From Candidatus Koribacter versatilis Ellin345 (GTDB lineage: Bacteria > Acidobacteriota > Terriglobia > Terriglobales > Acidobacteriaceae): a stretch of DNA of 64,000 bases. The notes beneath the pieces are model-generated. The model was given only the letters and a program-made list of their open reading frames with translations, was not told the origin of the DNA and ran no database searches. Numbering within the stretch: the first letter of the stretch is position 1; the number at the start of each line of letters is the position of its first letter. The position numbers were made by a program, and so were the translations under genes. Positions 57,283 through 64,000 of the stretch are shown in pieces. Location: contig NC_008009.1 of NCBI RefSeq assembly GCF_000014005.1, positions 1,178,001-1,242,000 of the forward strand, read 5' to 3'.

Positions 57283-57702
57283 ATGAAATCAAAACAACTC
57301 TTTGCGACTCTGCTGCTCCTCGCCGGATGCATGACACTCATGACATCCTTCGCGCTTGCACAGAGCAATGGCCCAAAGTATGACCCGTCTACCGAGGTGA
57401 CTCTCAAGGGCACCGTGCAGGAGATCAAAATGGTCCCCGGCCCCTATGAGGGCGTCCACGTCATGCTCAAGACTTCCACCGACACCATCCTCGTGCATCT
57501 CGCGCCGCAAGGCTTCCTCAAGATGCTCGACTTCGACGTCAAGGTCGGCGATTCCGTTGAGGTCACCGGCTGCAAGATCACCGGAGAGATGGGTCCCGAG
57601 ATCCTCTCCAAAGACGTGAAAGCGGGCAACAACGAAATCACCCTCCGCGATAAGAAGGGCGCTCCCGCCTGGGCAGGCATGAAATTTAGCTCTGGAACTT
57701 AA
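57283..57702 (+). CDS. Small exported OB-fold-like protein
   Basis: This 139-residue protein follows a strong GGAAGGAGG site. The signal region has LLLLAGC, a possible lipobox, and also a later ALAQS site, so it may be either a lipoprotein or a secreted protein. The mature part fits an OB-like beta barrel: VTLKGTVQEIKMVPGPYEGVHVML, ILVHLAPQGFLKML, VKVGDSVEVTGCKI. Similar small exported proteins are common in Acidobacteriota. I do not know its ligand. A terminator follows. Confidence 0.75.
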   Translation: MKSKQLFATLLLLAGCMTLMTSFALAQSNGPKYDPSTEVTLKGTVQEIKMVPGPYEGVHVMLKTSTDTILVHLAPQGFLKMLDFDVKVGDSVEVTGCKITGEMGPEILSKDVKAGNNEITLRDKKGAPAWAGMKFSSGT

Positions 57703-57722
57703 GCGATGCCACGCTGTGCACG

Positions 57723-57756
57723 AAAGGCGGGACTACGGTCTCGCCTTTTCTTTTTT
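57723..57756 (+). terminator. Rho-independent terminator
   Basis: AAAGGCGGGAC and GTCTCGCCTTT (57723-57733, 57738-57748) pair with one wobble across TACG, followed by a run of T. It serves the OB-like protein gene. Confidence 0.88.
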
Positions 57757-57770
57757 GCGCGGAGCCGGCT

Positions 57771-57894
57771 CACCACAGAGGTACAGAGACGCAGAGATTT
57801 TAGGTGTGTAGAGCAAATTTAAACCAGAGCTTCGCATTTCGGAAAAGGCAACTGAAACTTTCCCAATCCTCTGTGCCTCTGCGACTCTGTGGTG
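57771..57894. repeat. 124-base element with 26-base inverted terminal repeats
   Basis: The left end CACCACAGAGGTACAGAGAC continues into GCAGAG (57771-57796). The right end (57869-57894) is nearly its reverse complement, differing at only a few positions. The 72 bases between them have no frame of interest and are AT-richer. The layout resembles a small non-autonomous inverted-repeat element; no target duplication is evident. Confidence 0.7.
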
Positions 57895-57916
57895 AATTGA
57901 AAGCCGAAGAGAACGG

Positions 57917-58309
57917 CTATCTCTTCCGCTCGCGCTCCGCCGGCACAATCGTCCTTCGCGTCGGCACCAGCGCTCCCTGCGAGGGATCCACTGCCTGGGC
58001 GCGATGCATAACTTCCTTCTGGATGTAGGTCACGAACTCCGACATCTGTTTCTGCATCAGTTCCATCCGCTCGCGCATTTGCAGGATGATCGCAATCCCC
58101 GAAATGTTCACGCCGAGGTCACGCGCCAGCGACAGGATGAACTCCAACCGCTCGATGTCTTCGTCGGTATAGAGCCGCGTATTTCCCTCGGTCCGCGACG
58201 GTTTCAGCAGCCCCTCGCGCTCATACAGCCTAAGCGTCTGCGGATGAATGTTATACATCTCCGCGACGGTGGAGATCATGTACGCGCCCTGTTTACGCTT
58301 GCGAGCCAT
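57917..58309 (-). CDS. MerR-family regulator of the HspR type
   Basis: I start at the ATG at 58309, before ARKRKQGAYMISTVAEMYN; the longer frame overlaps the permease gene and is not protein-like. The 130-residue protein has a MerR HTH at its N-terminus (ISTVAEMYNIHPQTLRLYEREGLLKPSRTEGNTRLY) and a short dimer helix region. The spacing and IHPQTLRLYEREGLL block are typical of HspR, the repressor of dnaK/dnaJ operons. No dnaK or grpE is adjacent, but dnaJ lies 3 kb away. It has no CxC metal ligands, as expected for HspR and not for metal-sensing MerR. Confidence 0.83.
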   Translation of the reverse strand: MARKRKQGAYMISTVAEMYNIHPQTLRLYEREGLLKPSRTEGNTRLYTDEDIERLEFILSLARDLGVNISGIAIILQMRERMELMQKQMSEFVTYIQKEVMHRAQAVDPSQGALVPTRRTIVPAERERKR

Positions 58310-58392
58310 GTGTAGGGATAGTGTACGACAAGGGTTCCGGCGTCCAAAGTAAAAGGCCGGAGCACCTGCCCCGGCCCAAGAAGTACGAAGAA

Positions 58393-59805
58393 TTACGCCG
58401 CGACCTGCTCCTCCGGCGAACTCTTCACAAACCATCCCGTCGGATGCAGCAGCCGCTTCAGACCATAAGCGACCACGCCGCCCGAAACCACGAGCAAGCC
58501 GAACCACAACGCGTTCATGCCCATCACCGTCTCGCCCTGGCCGTGGTAGATCGAGAACCCAAGCAGTGCCATCGGGGCGATGCTCAGCGCGATCGCGCCC
58601 CATAGTCCGCCGGGAACTTTGTACGGACGTTCCATGTTCGGCGCCTTAATGCGCAACACGATCAACGCCAGGAACTCCAGTCCCAGGCTGCCGCCATAGA
58701 GCAGGATATCGATAGTCACCAATCTCTCGAAGCCGAGGCCGAGGCACATCGCCCACGCCACCGCGCAAGCCACAATCGCCACCCAGGGCGCGCGTGTCCG
58801 CGGCGTCATCTTGGTGAAGACGTGTGGCATCAGGCCGTCCTGCGCCATCGCCAGCGGCAACCGCGAGTAGCTCAGCACCAGCGCGTTAAACATCCCAAAC
58901 GCCGACAGCATGCCGCCGACAACAATCGCCATTCGCAGCGCTGGGCCGCCAAGCATCCCGGCAATATCGGCCCACGAGCCCTCGCCAAAGGCCGAGGGGC
59001 TGATGCCGGTGACCCACATCGCCGCGAACGGCAGGGTATAGCTGATCGCTACGATCGCCACCGCCACGCCCATCGCCCGTGGATAAGTCTTCTGCGGCTT
59101 ATGCACTTCGCCGGCGACGGTCGTCGCATTGTCCCAACCCATGTAGTTCCACATGCAGATCAGGATTCCGCCAATCAGTCCAACGTCGGATGTGCTATGC
59201 CCGGTCATGCTGCCCGCAAACGCGCCATGCTTCAGCGGCGCGAGCACCGCGATCGCCACAAACGGGATCGAGAGCAGTACGAACAGCCACAAGGAAGTTG
59301 TCGCCACGACGCGAATGCCGGCGATGTTCATCGCCGCACAGATCACCACGATCGCCAAAGCCACCACGACCCCGCGATGTCCGATGCCGAAATACGGAAA
59401 CAGCTTCGTCAGGTAGGTGACGAAGAGCGTCGGGTAAATCGCCATATCGAAAATGCTCGCCGCCAGCGAGAGCCAGGCTTCCTGGAATCCCCAGAAATTG
59501 CCCATCGCACGGCGCACCCACACGTAGTAGCCGCCCTCTTCAGGCATGGCCGATGCAAGCTCGCCGATCATCAGCGACGTCGGCAGGCTCCACAGGATGG
59601 GCGTGATCAGCAGGATCAAAATGCCGCGCGCGAAGCCGGAGCCTCCAATGATGTCCTCGGTACCGTAAGTACCGCCGGAGACCATGAAGAACGTTGCGGC
59701 GACAAGCGGCCACAAGGTGAGCTTCTGCGAATTCTTCGGGAACGAAGCGGGGCGGGAGACAGAGATGGTCGGGTTGGGGCGCTGCTCAAGCGTCGAAGTG
59801 GCCAA
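58393..59805 (-). CDS. APC-superfamily amino-acid permease
   Basis: This 470-residue protein has about twelve hydrophobic segments. The first, VAATFFMVSGGTYGTEDIIG, has the glycine-rich break typical of the APC family, and PEEGGYYVWVRRAMGNFWGF follows. It imports or exchanges an amino acid or amine across the inner membrane. The substrate cannot be predicted. The gene stands alone, with a divergent small gene upstream and an HspR-like regulator gene 83 bases downstream on the same strand. Confidence 0.9.
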   Translation of the reverse strand: MATSTLEQRPNPTISVSRPASFPKNSQKLTLWPLVAATFFMVSGGTYGTEDIIGGSGFARGILILLITPILWSLPTSLMIGELASAMPEEGGYYVWVRRAMGNFWGFQEAWLSLAASIFDMAIYPTLFVTYLTKLFPYFGIGHRGVVVALAIVVICAAMNIAGIRVVATTSLWLFVLLSIPFVAIAVLAPLKHGAFAGSMTGHSTSDVGLIGGILICMWNYMGWDNATTVAGEVHKPQKTYPRAMGVAVAIVAISYTLPFAAMWVTGISPSAFGEGSWADIAGMLGGPALRMAIVVGGMLSAFGMFNALVLSYSRLPLAMAQDGLMPHVFTKMTPRTRAPWVAIVACAVAWAMCLGLGFERLVTIDILLYGGSLGLEFLALIVLRIKAPNMERPYKVPGGLWGAIALSIAPMALLGFSIYHGQGETVMGMNALWFGLLVVSGGVVAYGLKRLLHPTGWFVKSSPEEQVAA

Positions 59806-60051
59806 TTCCTATGGGGTCCTCCTCAGGACTATCGAAAATTTCGATCCGGGACAAAAAGAATACAAGGAATTGGATTCCGAACGCTAAGAAAATATGCAGA
59901 GACTCGTATATTTTTGCATTAGCGTTTCCCCCTTCGCGTCAGCTGGCCGAGCTCTCTTCGACTCCCTCGCTCTCTCCTGCTCCTTGAGCCGGACGTAAGT
60001 CCGGCGAAGGATCTGCTGTCCCTCTTCCCCTCGGCGTATGCTTTTCCAGTT

Positions 60052-60342
60052 ATGACTGCCGAGCAATTCCGCACCTCGCTCTCCCTCGACGCTCCCCCCG
60101 CTGACCTCCCCGTCCCGCTCGCCGCTCTCTGGTACGACGCCAAGGGCACTTGGGAGAAAGCCCACTCGCTCGTCGACGAGCTCGAGACCAAAGACGGAAT
60201 GGCCGTCCACGCCTACCTCCATCGCAAAGAAGGCGCCGCATCCAACGCCGAGTATTGGTACCAGCGTGCGGGCCGCGACCACTCTCGTCCCGCGTTCGAC
60301 GACGAGTGGCAGTCTCTCGTCGAATACCTTCTCCCTCGCTAG
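60052..60342 (+). CDS. Small conserved protein of unknown function
   Basis: This 96-residue cytosolic protein contains DLPVPLAALWYDAKGTWEKAH, AVHAYLHRKEGAASNAEYWYQRAGR and a final EWQSLVEYLL. This is a pattern I recognise from widespread short hypothetical proteins. The compact, Trp- and Tyr-rich sequence suggests a stable helical domain, and the repeated His and Arg residues may be functional. There is no strong ribosome site and no operon partner. The function is unknown. Confidence 0.8.
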   Translation: MTAEQFRTSLSLDAPPADLPVPLAALWYDAKGTWEKAHSLVDELETKDGMAVHAYLHRKEGAASNAEYWYQRAGRDHSRPAFDDEWQSLVEYLLPR

Positions 60343-60467
60343 AAAGCTGCTGCTCCCTGCGGGCTGCTTCTCATCCCTCCCGGTGGAACAACGCCGTTGC
60401 AACTGCGTAATGCTCTCCATGCGCGGTAGCAGTGGGCAGTGCCGCTAATTCACATTCGGAGGACGTT

Positions 60468-60863
60468 ATGAAAAAGATTCTTGGTTTTGCCATGCTCGGC
60501 TTGGCGGCCATCCTCTCGTGCAGTGCGAGCGCACTGGCCCAGGACGGCAGCGAAGTTGTCGCCGATATTCCATTCAGCTTCACCGTCGGTCAGCAGCACC
60601 TCGCTGCCGGCACCTATCACTTCCGCACCAGCGGCGATCGCCTGCTGTTCCGCGACGCCCATGGCACCAACCTCGCCCTCGTCGCAGCGCTCCACGAATC
60701 GAAACTCGATACTTATGGACAGAGCGCCGTTCGCTTCGTGAAAGAAGCCGGCCAGTTCGAGTTCGCGGGTGTCCAGACCGCCGGTGACAACTACGAGCTG
60801 CAGTTGGCGAACCCGACCCACCACACCCACGTGGAAGCCTACGAAATTGTCAAAGGGAAGTAG
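60468..60863 (+). CDS. Small secreted beta-sheet protein
   Basis: I start at the ATG at 60468, with GGAGGA upstream. The 131-residue protein has a signal peptide (LGFAMLGLAAILSCSASALAQ). The mature part has alternating strands: VVADIPFSFTVGQQHLAAGTY, FRTSGDRLLFRDAHG, LALVAALHESK, and FEFAGVQTAGDNYELQL. It resembles a group of short acidobacterial exported proteins of unknown role. A terminator follows, so it is transcribed alone. Confidence 0.8.
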   Translation: MKKILGFAMLGLAAILSCSASALAQDGSEVVADIPFSFTVGQQHLAAGTYHFRTSGDRLLFRDAHGTNLALVAALHESKLDTYGQSAVRFVKEAGQFEFAGVQTAGDNYELQLANPTHHTHVEAYEIVKGK

Positions 60864-60926
60864 TTCACTTCAGAGGAAAGGACGAACGCCTATCGAGTAA
60901 ACGTTCACACAGACTAGGGAAATCCA

Positions 60927-60959
60927 AAAGGCCGGCGCACACCGGCCTTTACTTTTTTT
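60927..60959 (+). terminator. Rho-independent terminator
   Basis: AAAGGCCGG (60927-60935) pairs fully with CCGGCCTTT (60942-60950) across CGCACA and is followed by ACTTTTTTT. It lies 64 bases after the small secreted-protein gene. Confidence 0.9.
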
Positions 60960-60982
60960 AAAGCTAATTAGTTTTTGGCTCT

Positions 60983-61030
60983 GTCATCCTGAGCGGAGCA
61001 GCGCAAAGCGCTGCGGAGTCGAAGGACCCC
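60983..61030. repeat. Dispersed-type repeat with a GC-rich hairpin
   Basis: The segment begins TCATCCTGAGCGGAG and contains GCAGCG-CAAAG-CGCTGC, a perfect hairpin, then GGAGTCGAAGGACCCC. It lies between the terminator of the secreted-protein gene and the 3' end of dnaJ. It looks like the TCATCCTGAGCGGAG-type repeats I associate with acidobacterial genomes. Only one clear copy is in the window. Confidence 0.6.
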
Positions 61031-61055
61031 TATCAATCCCACAACCCTGGAGAAG

Positions 61056-62261
61056 TTACACCTGTCTCCACAACTCTTCCCGCGGATCCTCCGGATTCAG
61101 CTTCTGCAACTCGCGCAGAATCTCCTTCGAGCGCTCATCGCTCACCTTCGGCACGATGAGCTTCACCTCGACAATCTCATCGCCGCGCTTCGTTCCGTCG
61201 GCAGCGTTCGGAACGCCTTTTTCGCGCAGCCGCAGCTTCTGTCCGCTGTTCGTTCCCGGCGGAATCTTCAGCAGTGCGCGTCCATCAATCGTCGGCACTT
61301 CGATCTTCGTTCCTAGCGCCGCTTCCACCGCCGACACCGGCACCGTCACGTAGACGTCATCGCCCTCGCGCCTGAATACCGGATGCTCCCCGGCCTTCAC
61401 AATGATGTACAGATCGCCGCTTGCGCCACCCATCGTGCCGGCATTCCCTCTGCCCGCAAGACGAATGCGCTGACCATCGCGCGTACCGGCCTTGATCTTG
61501 AATTCCAGCGGCTCGTTGCGCGTGATCGCGCCTTCGCCATGGCACACCGGGCACTGGGTTCGCGCCTTGCCGGTGCCGTGGCACGTCGGACACGTGACGT
61601 TGAACTTCATCGGCCCGCCGCCCGTCTCGATCTTGCCCTTGCCATGGCATTGCGGACACGTATGCGTCCCGCCGATTTCGCCTTCGCCATGGCAGTTCGA
61701 ACAAACTTCGCGCCGCTGGATGTTCAGCTTCACCGTCGTCCCGCGGATCGCATCCCAGAAGGGCACATTCACCTGGTACTCAAGGTCGGTTCCTGCCTGC
61801 GGCCGCGGACGCTCCTCGTGTCCACCGCGCCCTCCGCCAAATAGGGAAGAGAAGATATCGCGGAAGCCGCCGCCGCCGGACGGTTCGCCCGCTTCCTGCG
61901 AAAAATCAAATCCACTGAAGTCGAACGGAATGTCCTGCCCGCCCTGCGCGGCCCGCGGATCGTAACCGCCAAATCCACCCGCGCCCGTCGCGCCGTTACG
62001 CGCATACGCCTCGGCCGCAGCCGGATCAATGTTGTCCGAATAGAACCCGAGCTGGTCGTAAATCTTCCGCTTCTTTGGATCGCTCAGGACTTCGTTCGCC
62101 TCGGAGATTTCCTTGAACTTGTCTTCGGCCTTCTTGTCCCCGGGGTTCACGTCCGGGTGATATTTGCGCGCAAGTTTGCGGAACGCCTTGCGGATCTCCT
62201 CCGCCGAAGCATTCTTCTTAACCCCTAACGCGCCGTAATAATCTTTGGTCTGTGTTGCCAT
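61056..62261 (-). CDS. dnaJ: DnaJ chaperone
   Basis: This 401-residue protein has the full type I layout. The J domain is at residues 6-75 ([18 protein letters not shown] with HPD), followed by a Gly/Phe-rich linker ([26 protein letters not shown]). The zinc region has four CxxCxGxG units: [24 protein letters not shown] and [10 protein letters not shown]-terminal substrate-binding region follows. It stimulates DnaK ATPase and hands over unfolded proteins. No dnaK or grpE is nearby, which is unusual, but an HspR-like regulator is 3 kb away. No HspR-type inverted repeat is visible upstream. Confidence 0.96.
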   Translation of the reverse strand: MATQTKDYYGALGVKKNASAEEIRKAFRKLARKYHPDVNPGDKKAEDKFKEISEANEVLSDPKKRKIYDQLGFYSDNIDPAAAEAYARNGATGAGGFGGYDPRAAQGGQDIPFDFSGFDFSQEAGEPSGGGGFRDIFSSLFGGGRGGHEERPRPQAGTDLEYQVNVPFWDAIRGTTVKLNIQRREVCSNCHGEGEIGGTHTCPQCHGKGKIETGGGPMKFNVTCPTCHGTGKARTQCPVCHGEGAITRNEPLEFKIKAGTRDGQRIRLAGRGNAGTMGGASGDLYIIVKAGEHPVFRREGDDVYVTVPVSAVEAALGTKIEVPTIDGRALLKIPPGTNSGQKLRLREKGVPNAADGTKRGDEIVEVKLIVPKVSDERSKEILRELQKLNPEDPREELWRQV

Positions 62262-62337
62262 TAGTTAACCGATTCTACTGCTCTGTTCCAAATACTTTGT
62301 GATTAGCGCCAATTGCCAATGCCACCGCACTCTCCTG

Positions 62338-62380
62338 TCATTGCGAGGAGGACGTTAGTCCGACGTGGCAATCTGCTCCC
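62338..62380. repeat. Dispersed REP-like repeat, copy 2
   Basis: TCATTGCGAGGAGGACGTTA continues into GTCCGACGTGGCAATC. It shares its first 13 bases and the CGACGTGGCAATC end with the copy at 54331. The middle GGACGTTAGTCC is a small palindromic insert. It lies between dnaJ and the PIN gene. Confidence 0.75.
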
Positions 62381-62420
62381 AATCCAAGCTCTCCGGGATG
62401 AAAAGGAGGCAGCAACGCGT

Positions 62421-63695
62421 CTAATCGCATAGATCGACCTTCATGTTTAACTGGCCTTCGAACGGCTTCGGGTAATTGGCAGCCACAATTCGGTATTTGA
62501 ACCCAAACGAGCGCACAGAGGTTATCCTCGGAAAGTGCACGTGGACGGTTGGCAGGGCCTCCTTCATGGTGTGTTTTAGTCGAGCAACCACGAAGTGTAC
62601 AGAGGAGGACGCCCCTCTCTGAATCTCGACTAATCGCGCATTCGAGGGTTCGTCTTCCGGTTCTTGGGCGACTTTGGAGTCAAAGAAACCGGCGGTTGCT
62701 GGATGCCGTCTTTCGCCAGGATGCTGAGGAGGATCCGGCTCGACCGGTGGCTCTAGGAAATCCTCATCAGAAAGCAAATCCAGATCCTCCGGGAAGTCCA
62801 ACCAAACATCGATATCGTCTGCAGGAATGCCGCCATCGTTTCGAAGCACAAGTGAAATGGATCTCGTTCGCTCGTTCCAATTCTCTGATTCGACTTCCTC
62901 AATCAAGAACTTCTCGTAAGCTTTAAAAAACTCGTTTAACTCGCCGTTGTACCTCCTGCAGATCTCTGGACCGCCCTGGAAATACGCGTAGCCCGTTGGG
63001 CCGAGAGTGGGCGCAAGATAAGGGTATTGCTTCTTGAGTTGCCCAATCTCTTCCGACAATTCATTGAGCGTTAGTTGCTTCTCCGCTCGGCTGATCCGAG
63101 TACTCCGAAATAGGTCACCGTCTTCGAACATAAGCGTCAGCTTAGGGCTGCGAGCGGTAAACGCTTGAAGTTGAGATTCCAGCTCTGCGATGCGCTTTTC
63201 TTCCGGTTCCAATTCTTGGGGTATCCGCAAGGACTCATCCATCGCTAGCATTTTCACGTTGATCTTGGACTTACCTTTGATCGTGAGCCCAAGGTCAGCT
63301 GAGGTTACGAGGACGCGATCACTCGGTAAAGTGTGGTCAAGTGCGTACTCGATAGCAGACGCGAGCAGACGATCGTCGGGGATGTCACTCGAAAGCCGGT
63401 GCTCCGCGAAGTTGATCAGAGGTTCATTTGGCAAGAACAGAATGTCCGTCCCGGTCCTCACCGTGGGGGTTCCTCCCAGGCGCTCGTATGTACTGAGAAG
63501 TCTGATCGCCGTTGCTGCACGCTGCTTTAGCCGAGGCCGGTTTGCACCATCCTTGTGACGATTTAGCTCGCCAATCGTAACTGGCGAAATCACTAGAGTC
63601 ACAGAATCGCAGTCCGCCAGACGAGGCCAGTCGATGTCGGTAATCGGAGGGAAATGCTCAAAGATGTTAGTGTCAAGAAATACGAACTTATGCAT
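62421..63695 (-). CDS. PIN-domain protein with coiled-coil and C-terminal beta-rich region
   Basis: This 424-residue protein begins FVFLDTNIFEHF with the first PIN Asp. The other acids follow in VTIGELNRHK (Glu43), DIPDDRLLASAIEYA (paired Asp near 127) and VLVTSADLGL (fourth Asp), so the RNase active site looks intact. A Glu-rich coiled coil spans about residues 165-240. The C-terminal 180 residues are beta-rich (ISLVLRNDGGIPADDIDVWLDF, SVHFVVARLKH), like an Ig-like domain. It is probably a metal-dependent endoribonuclease. It has no antitoxin partner. Codon use and lower GC than neighbours suggest transfer, but I could not measure this. Confidence 0.8.
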   Translation of the reverse strand: MHKFVFLDTNIFEHFPPITDIDWPRLADCDSVTLVISPVTIGELNRHKDGANRPRLKQRAATAIRLLSTYERLGGTPTVRTGTDILFLPNEPLINFAEHRLSSDIPDDRLLASAIEYALDHTLPSDRVLVTSADLGLTIKGKSKINVKMLAMDESLRIPQELEPEEKRIAELESQLQAFTARSPKLTLMFEDGDLFRSTRISRAEKQLTLNELSEEIGQLKKQYPYLAPTLGPTGYAYFQGGPEICRRYNGELNEFFKAYEKFLIEEVESENWNERTRSISLVLRNDGGIPADDIDVWLDFPEDLDLLSDEDFLEPPVEPDPPQHPGERRHPATAGFFDSKVAQEPEDEPSNARLVEIQRGASSSVHFVVARLKHTMKEALPTVHVHFPRITSVRSFGFKYRIVAANYPKPFEGQLNMKVDLCD

Positions 63696-63704
63696 CTCTC
63701 CCGC

Positions 63705-63893
63705 CTAATTCACTTTCTTCGTTCTCTCCGGCGCATCCTCATCACCGCCGATTGGCGCAATGAACATCGGTCCATCGTCGTGCACAATCTTCATTCGCTC
63801 AAAGTCCTCGCCATCCTTTTCGAACAGCGCGAAGCTGCCCTCACCCGGCAAGAACGTCAATACATACGCCTGACCATTCACTTCGAAATTCAT
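63705..63893 (-). CDS. Small beta-rich protein of unknown function
   Basis: I start at the ATG at 63893, which has GAGTAACGAGG upstream; the longer frame is doubtful. The 62-residue protein reads MNFEVNGQAYVLTFLPGEGS, then FALFEKDGEDFERMKIVHDD, a compact antiparallel pattern with an acidic tail (GGDEDAPERTKK). It lies 9 bases upstream of the PIN gene start on the same strand, so the two may form an operon. It could be a partner of that protein, but no toxin-antitoxin pattern is established. Confidence 0.65.
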   Translation of the reverse strand: MNFEVNGQAYVLTFLPGEGSFALFEKDGEDFERMKIVHDDGPMFIAPIGGDEDAPERTKKVN

Positions 63894-64000
63894 CCTCGTT
63901 ACTCCTGACCCCTTATACCGCTGCCCGTTCGGACAGGTTCCATAACATCGGCTGTCCCAGCGGCGCCGCACCAATTCTGTAAATCCCGCTCGACAGCACA

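Noticed and set aside
62421-63893. Standard VapBC toxin-antitoxin pair
   Set aside because: The PIN protein is three times the usual VapC length and the small neighbour shows no DNA-binding AbrB, RHH or Phd-type sequence.

Overview
The window reads as a chromosomal segment of a free-living soil Acidobacteriota, most likely of the Terriglobia (Koribacter-like). This is inferred from gene content: a very large Oar-type TonB receptor with an N-terminal carboxypeptidase-regulatory domain, abundant secreted polysaccharide-degrading enzymes, secreted NHL/Ig-like proteins, many two-component genes, and dispersed REP-like repeats of a kind I associate with this phylum. Base composition looks fairly uniform and GC-rich. 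There is no transposase, integrase, phage gene or CRISPR array.

Region 1 (1-9.4 kb) holds the end of a bacterial alpha-2-macroglobulin gene and a membrane protein. On the other strand is a cell-wall pair, a minimal transpeptidase and a SpoIID-HExxH fusion. Next comes a carbohydrate-uptake pair, an Oar-type receptor and a secreted TIM-barrel hydrolase, behind LacI-like palindromes. Region 2 (9.4-18.3 kb) has a PLP decarboxylase, a hybrid histidine kinase, and a four-gene unit of TonB receptor, YfiR-like protein, HAMP histidine kinase and receiver protein. Region 3 (18.3-30.5 kb) has a short zinc-ribbon gene, a secreted NHL/Ig-like protein with a structured-looking leader, gdhA with its terminator, an alpha-galactosidase with a PKD domain, two tandem secreted paralogues and an Ada-AlkA fusion.

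Region 4 (30.8-36.7 kb) is an anaerobic-style carbon module: a helical regulator-like protein, a CoA-transferase, and a 2-oxoacid:ferredoxin oxidoreductase whose TPP and gamma subunits are fused, followed by an ArsP-like permease. Region 5 (36.7-42.1 kb) has a compact three-gene cassette (a possible dual-OB protein and two DUF488 proteins), a tiny basic protein, an RsbU-like phosphatase, and a GAF-PAS protein with a degenerate GGDEF domain. Region 6 (42.2-47.0 kb) is a hemicellulose/pectin operon of GH105, GH67 with a binding module, and an SGNH esterase.

Region 7 (47-64 kb) is mixed. It contains a methyltransferase, a selenocysteine tRNA on the minus strand, PhzF, a response regulator, a secreted protein with a decayed upstream copy, an orphan ABC ATPase, an amidohydrolase, a NarX/NarL-type two-component pair, an HspR-like MerR regulator, an APC permease, several small secreted proteins, DnaJ, and a PIN-domain protein set among repeats. 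Most genes are ordinary. The least explained items are the DUF488 cassette, the YfiR signalling unit, the PIN protein and several repeat or structured-RNA candidates.
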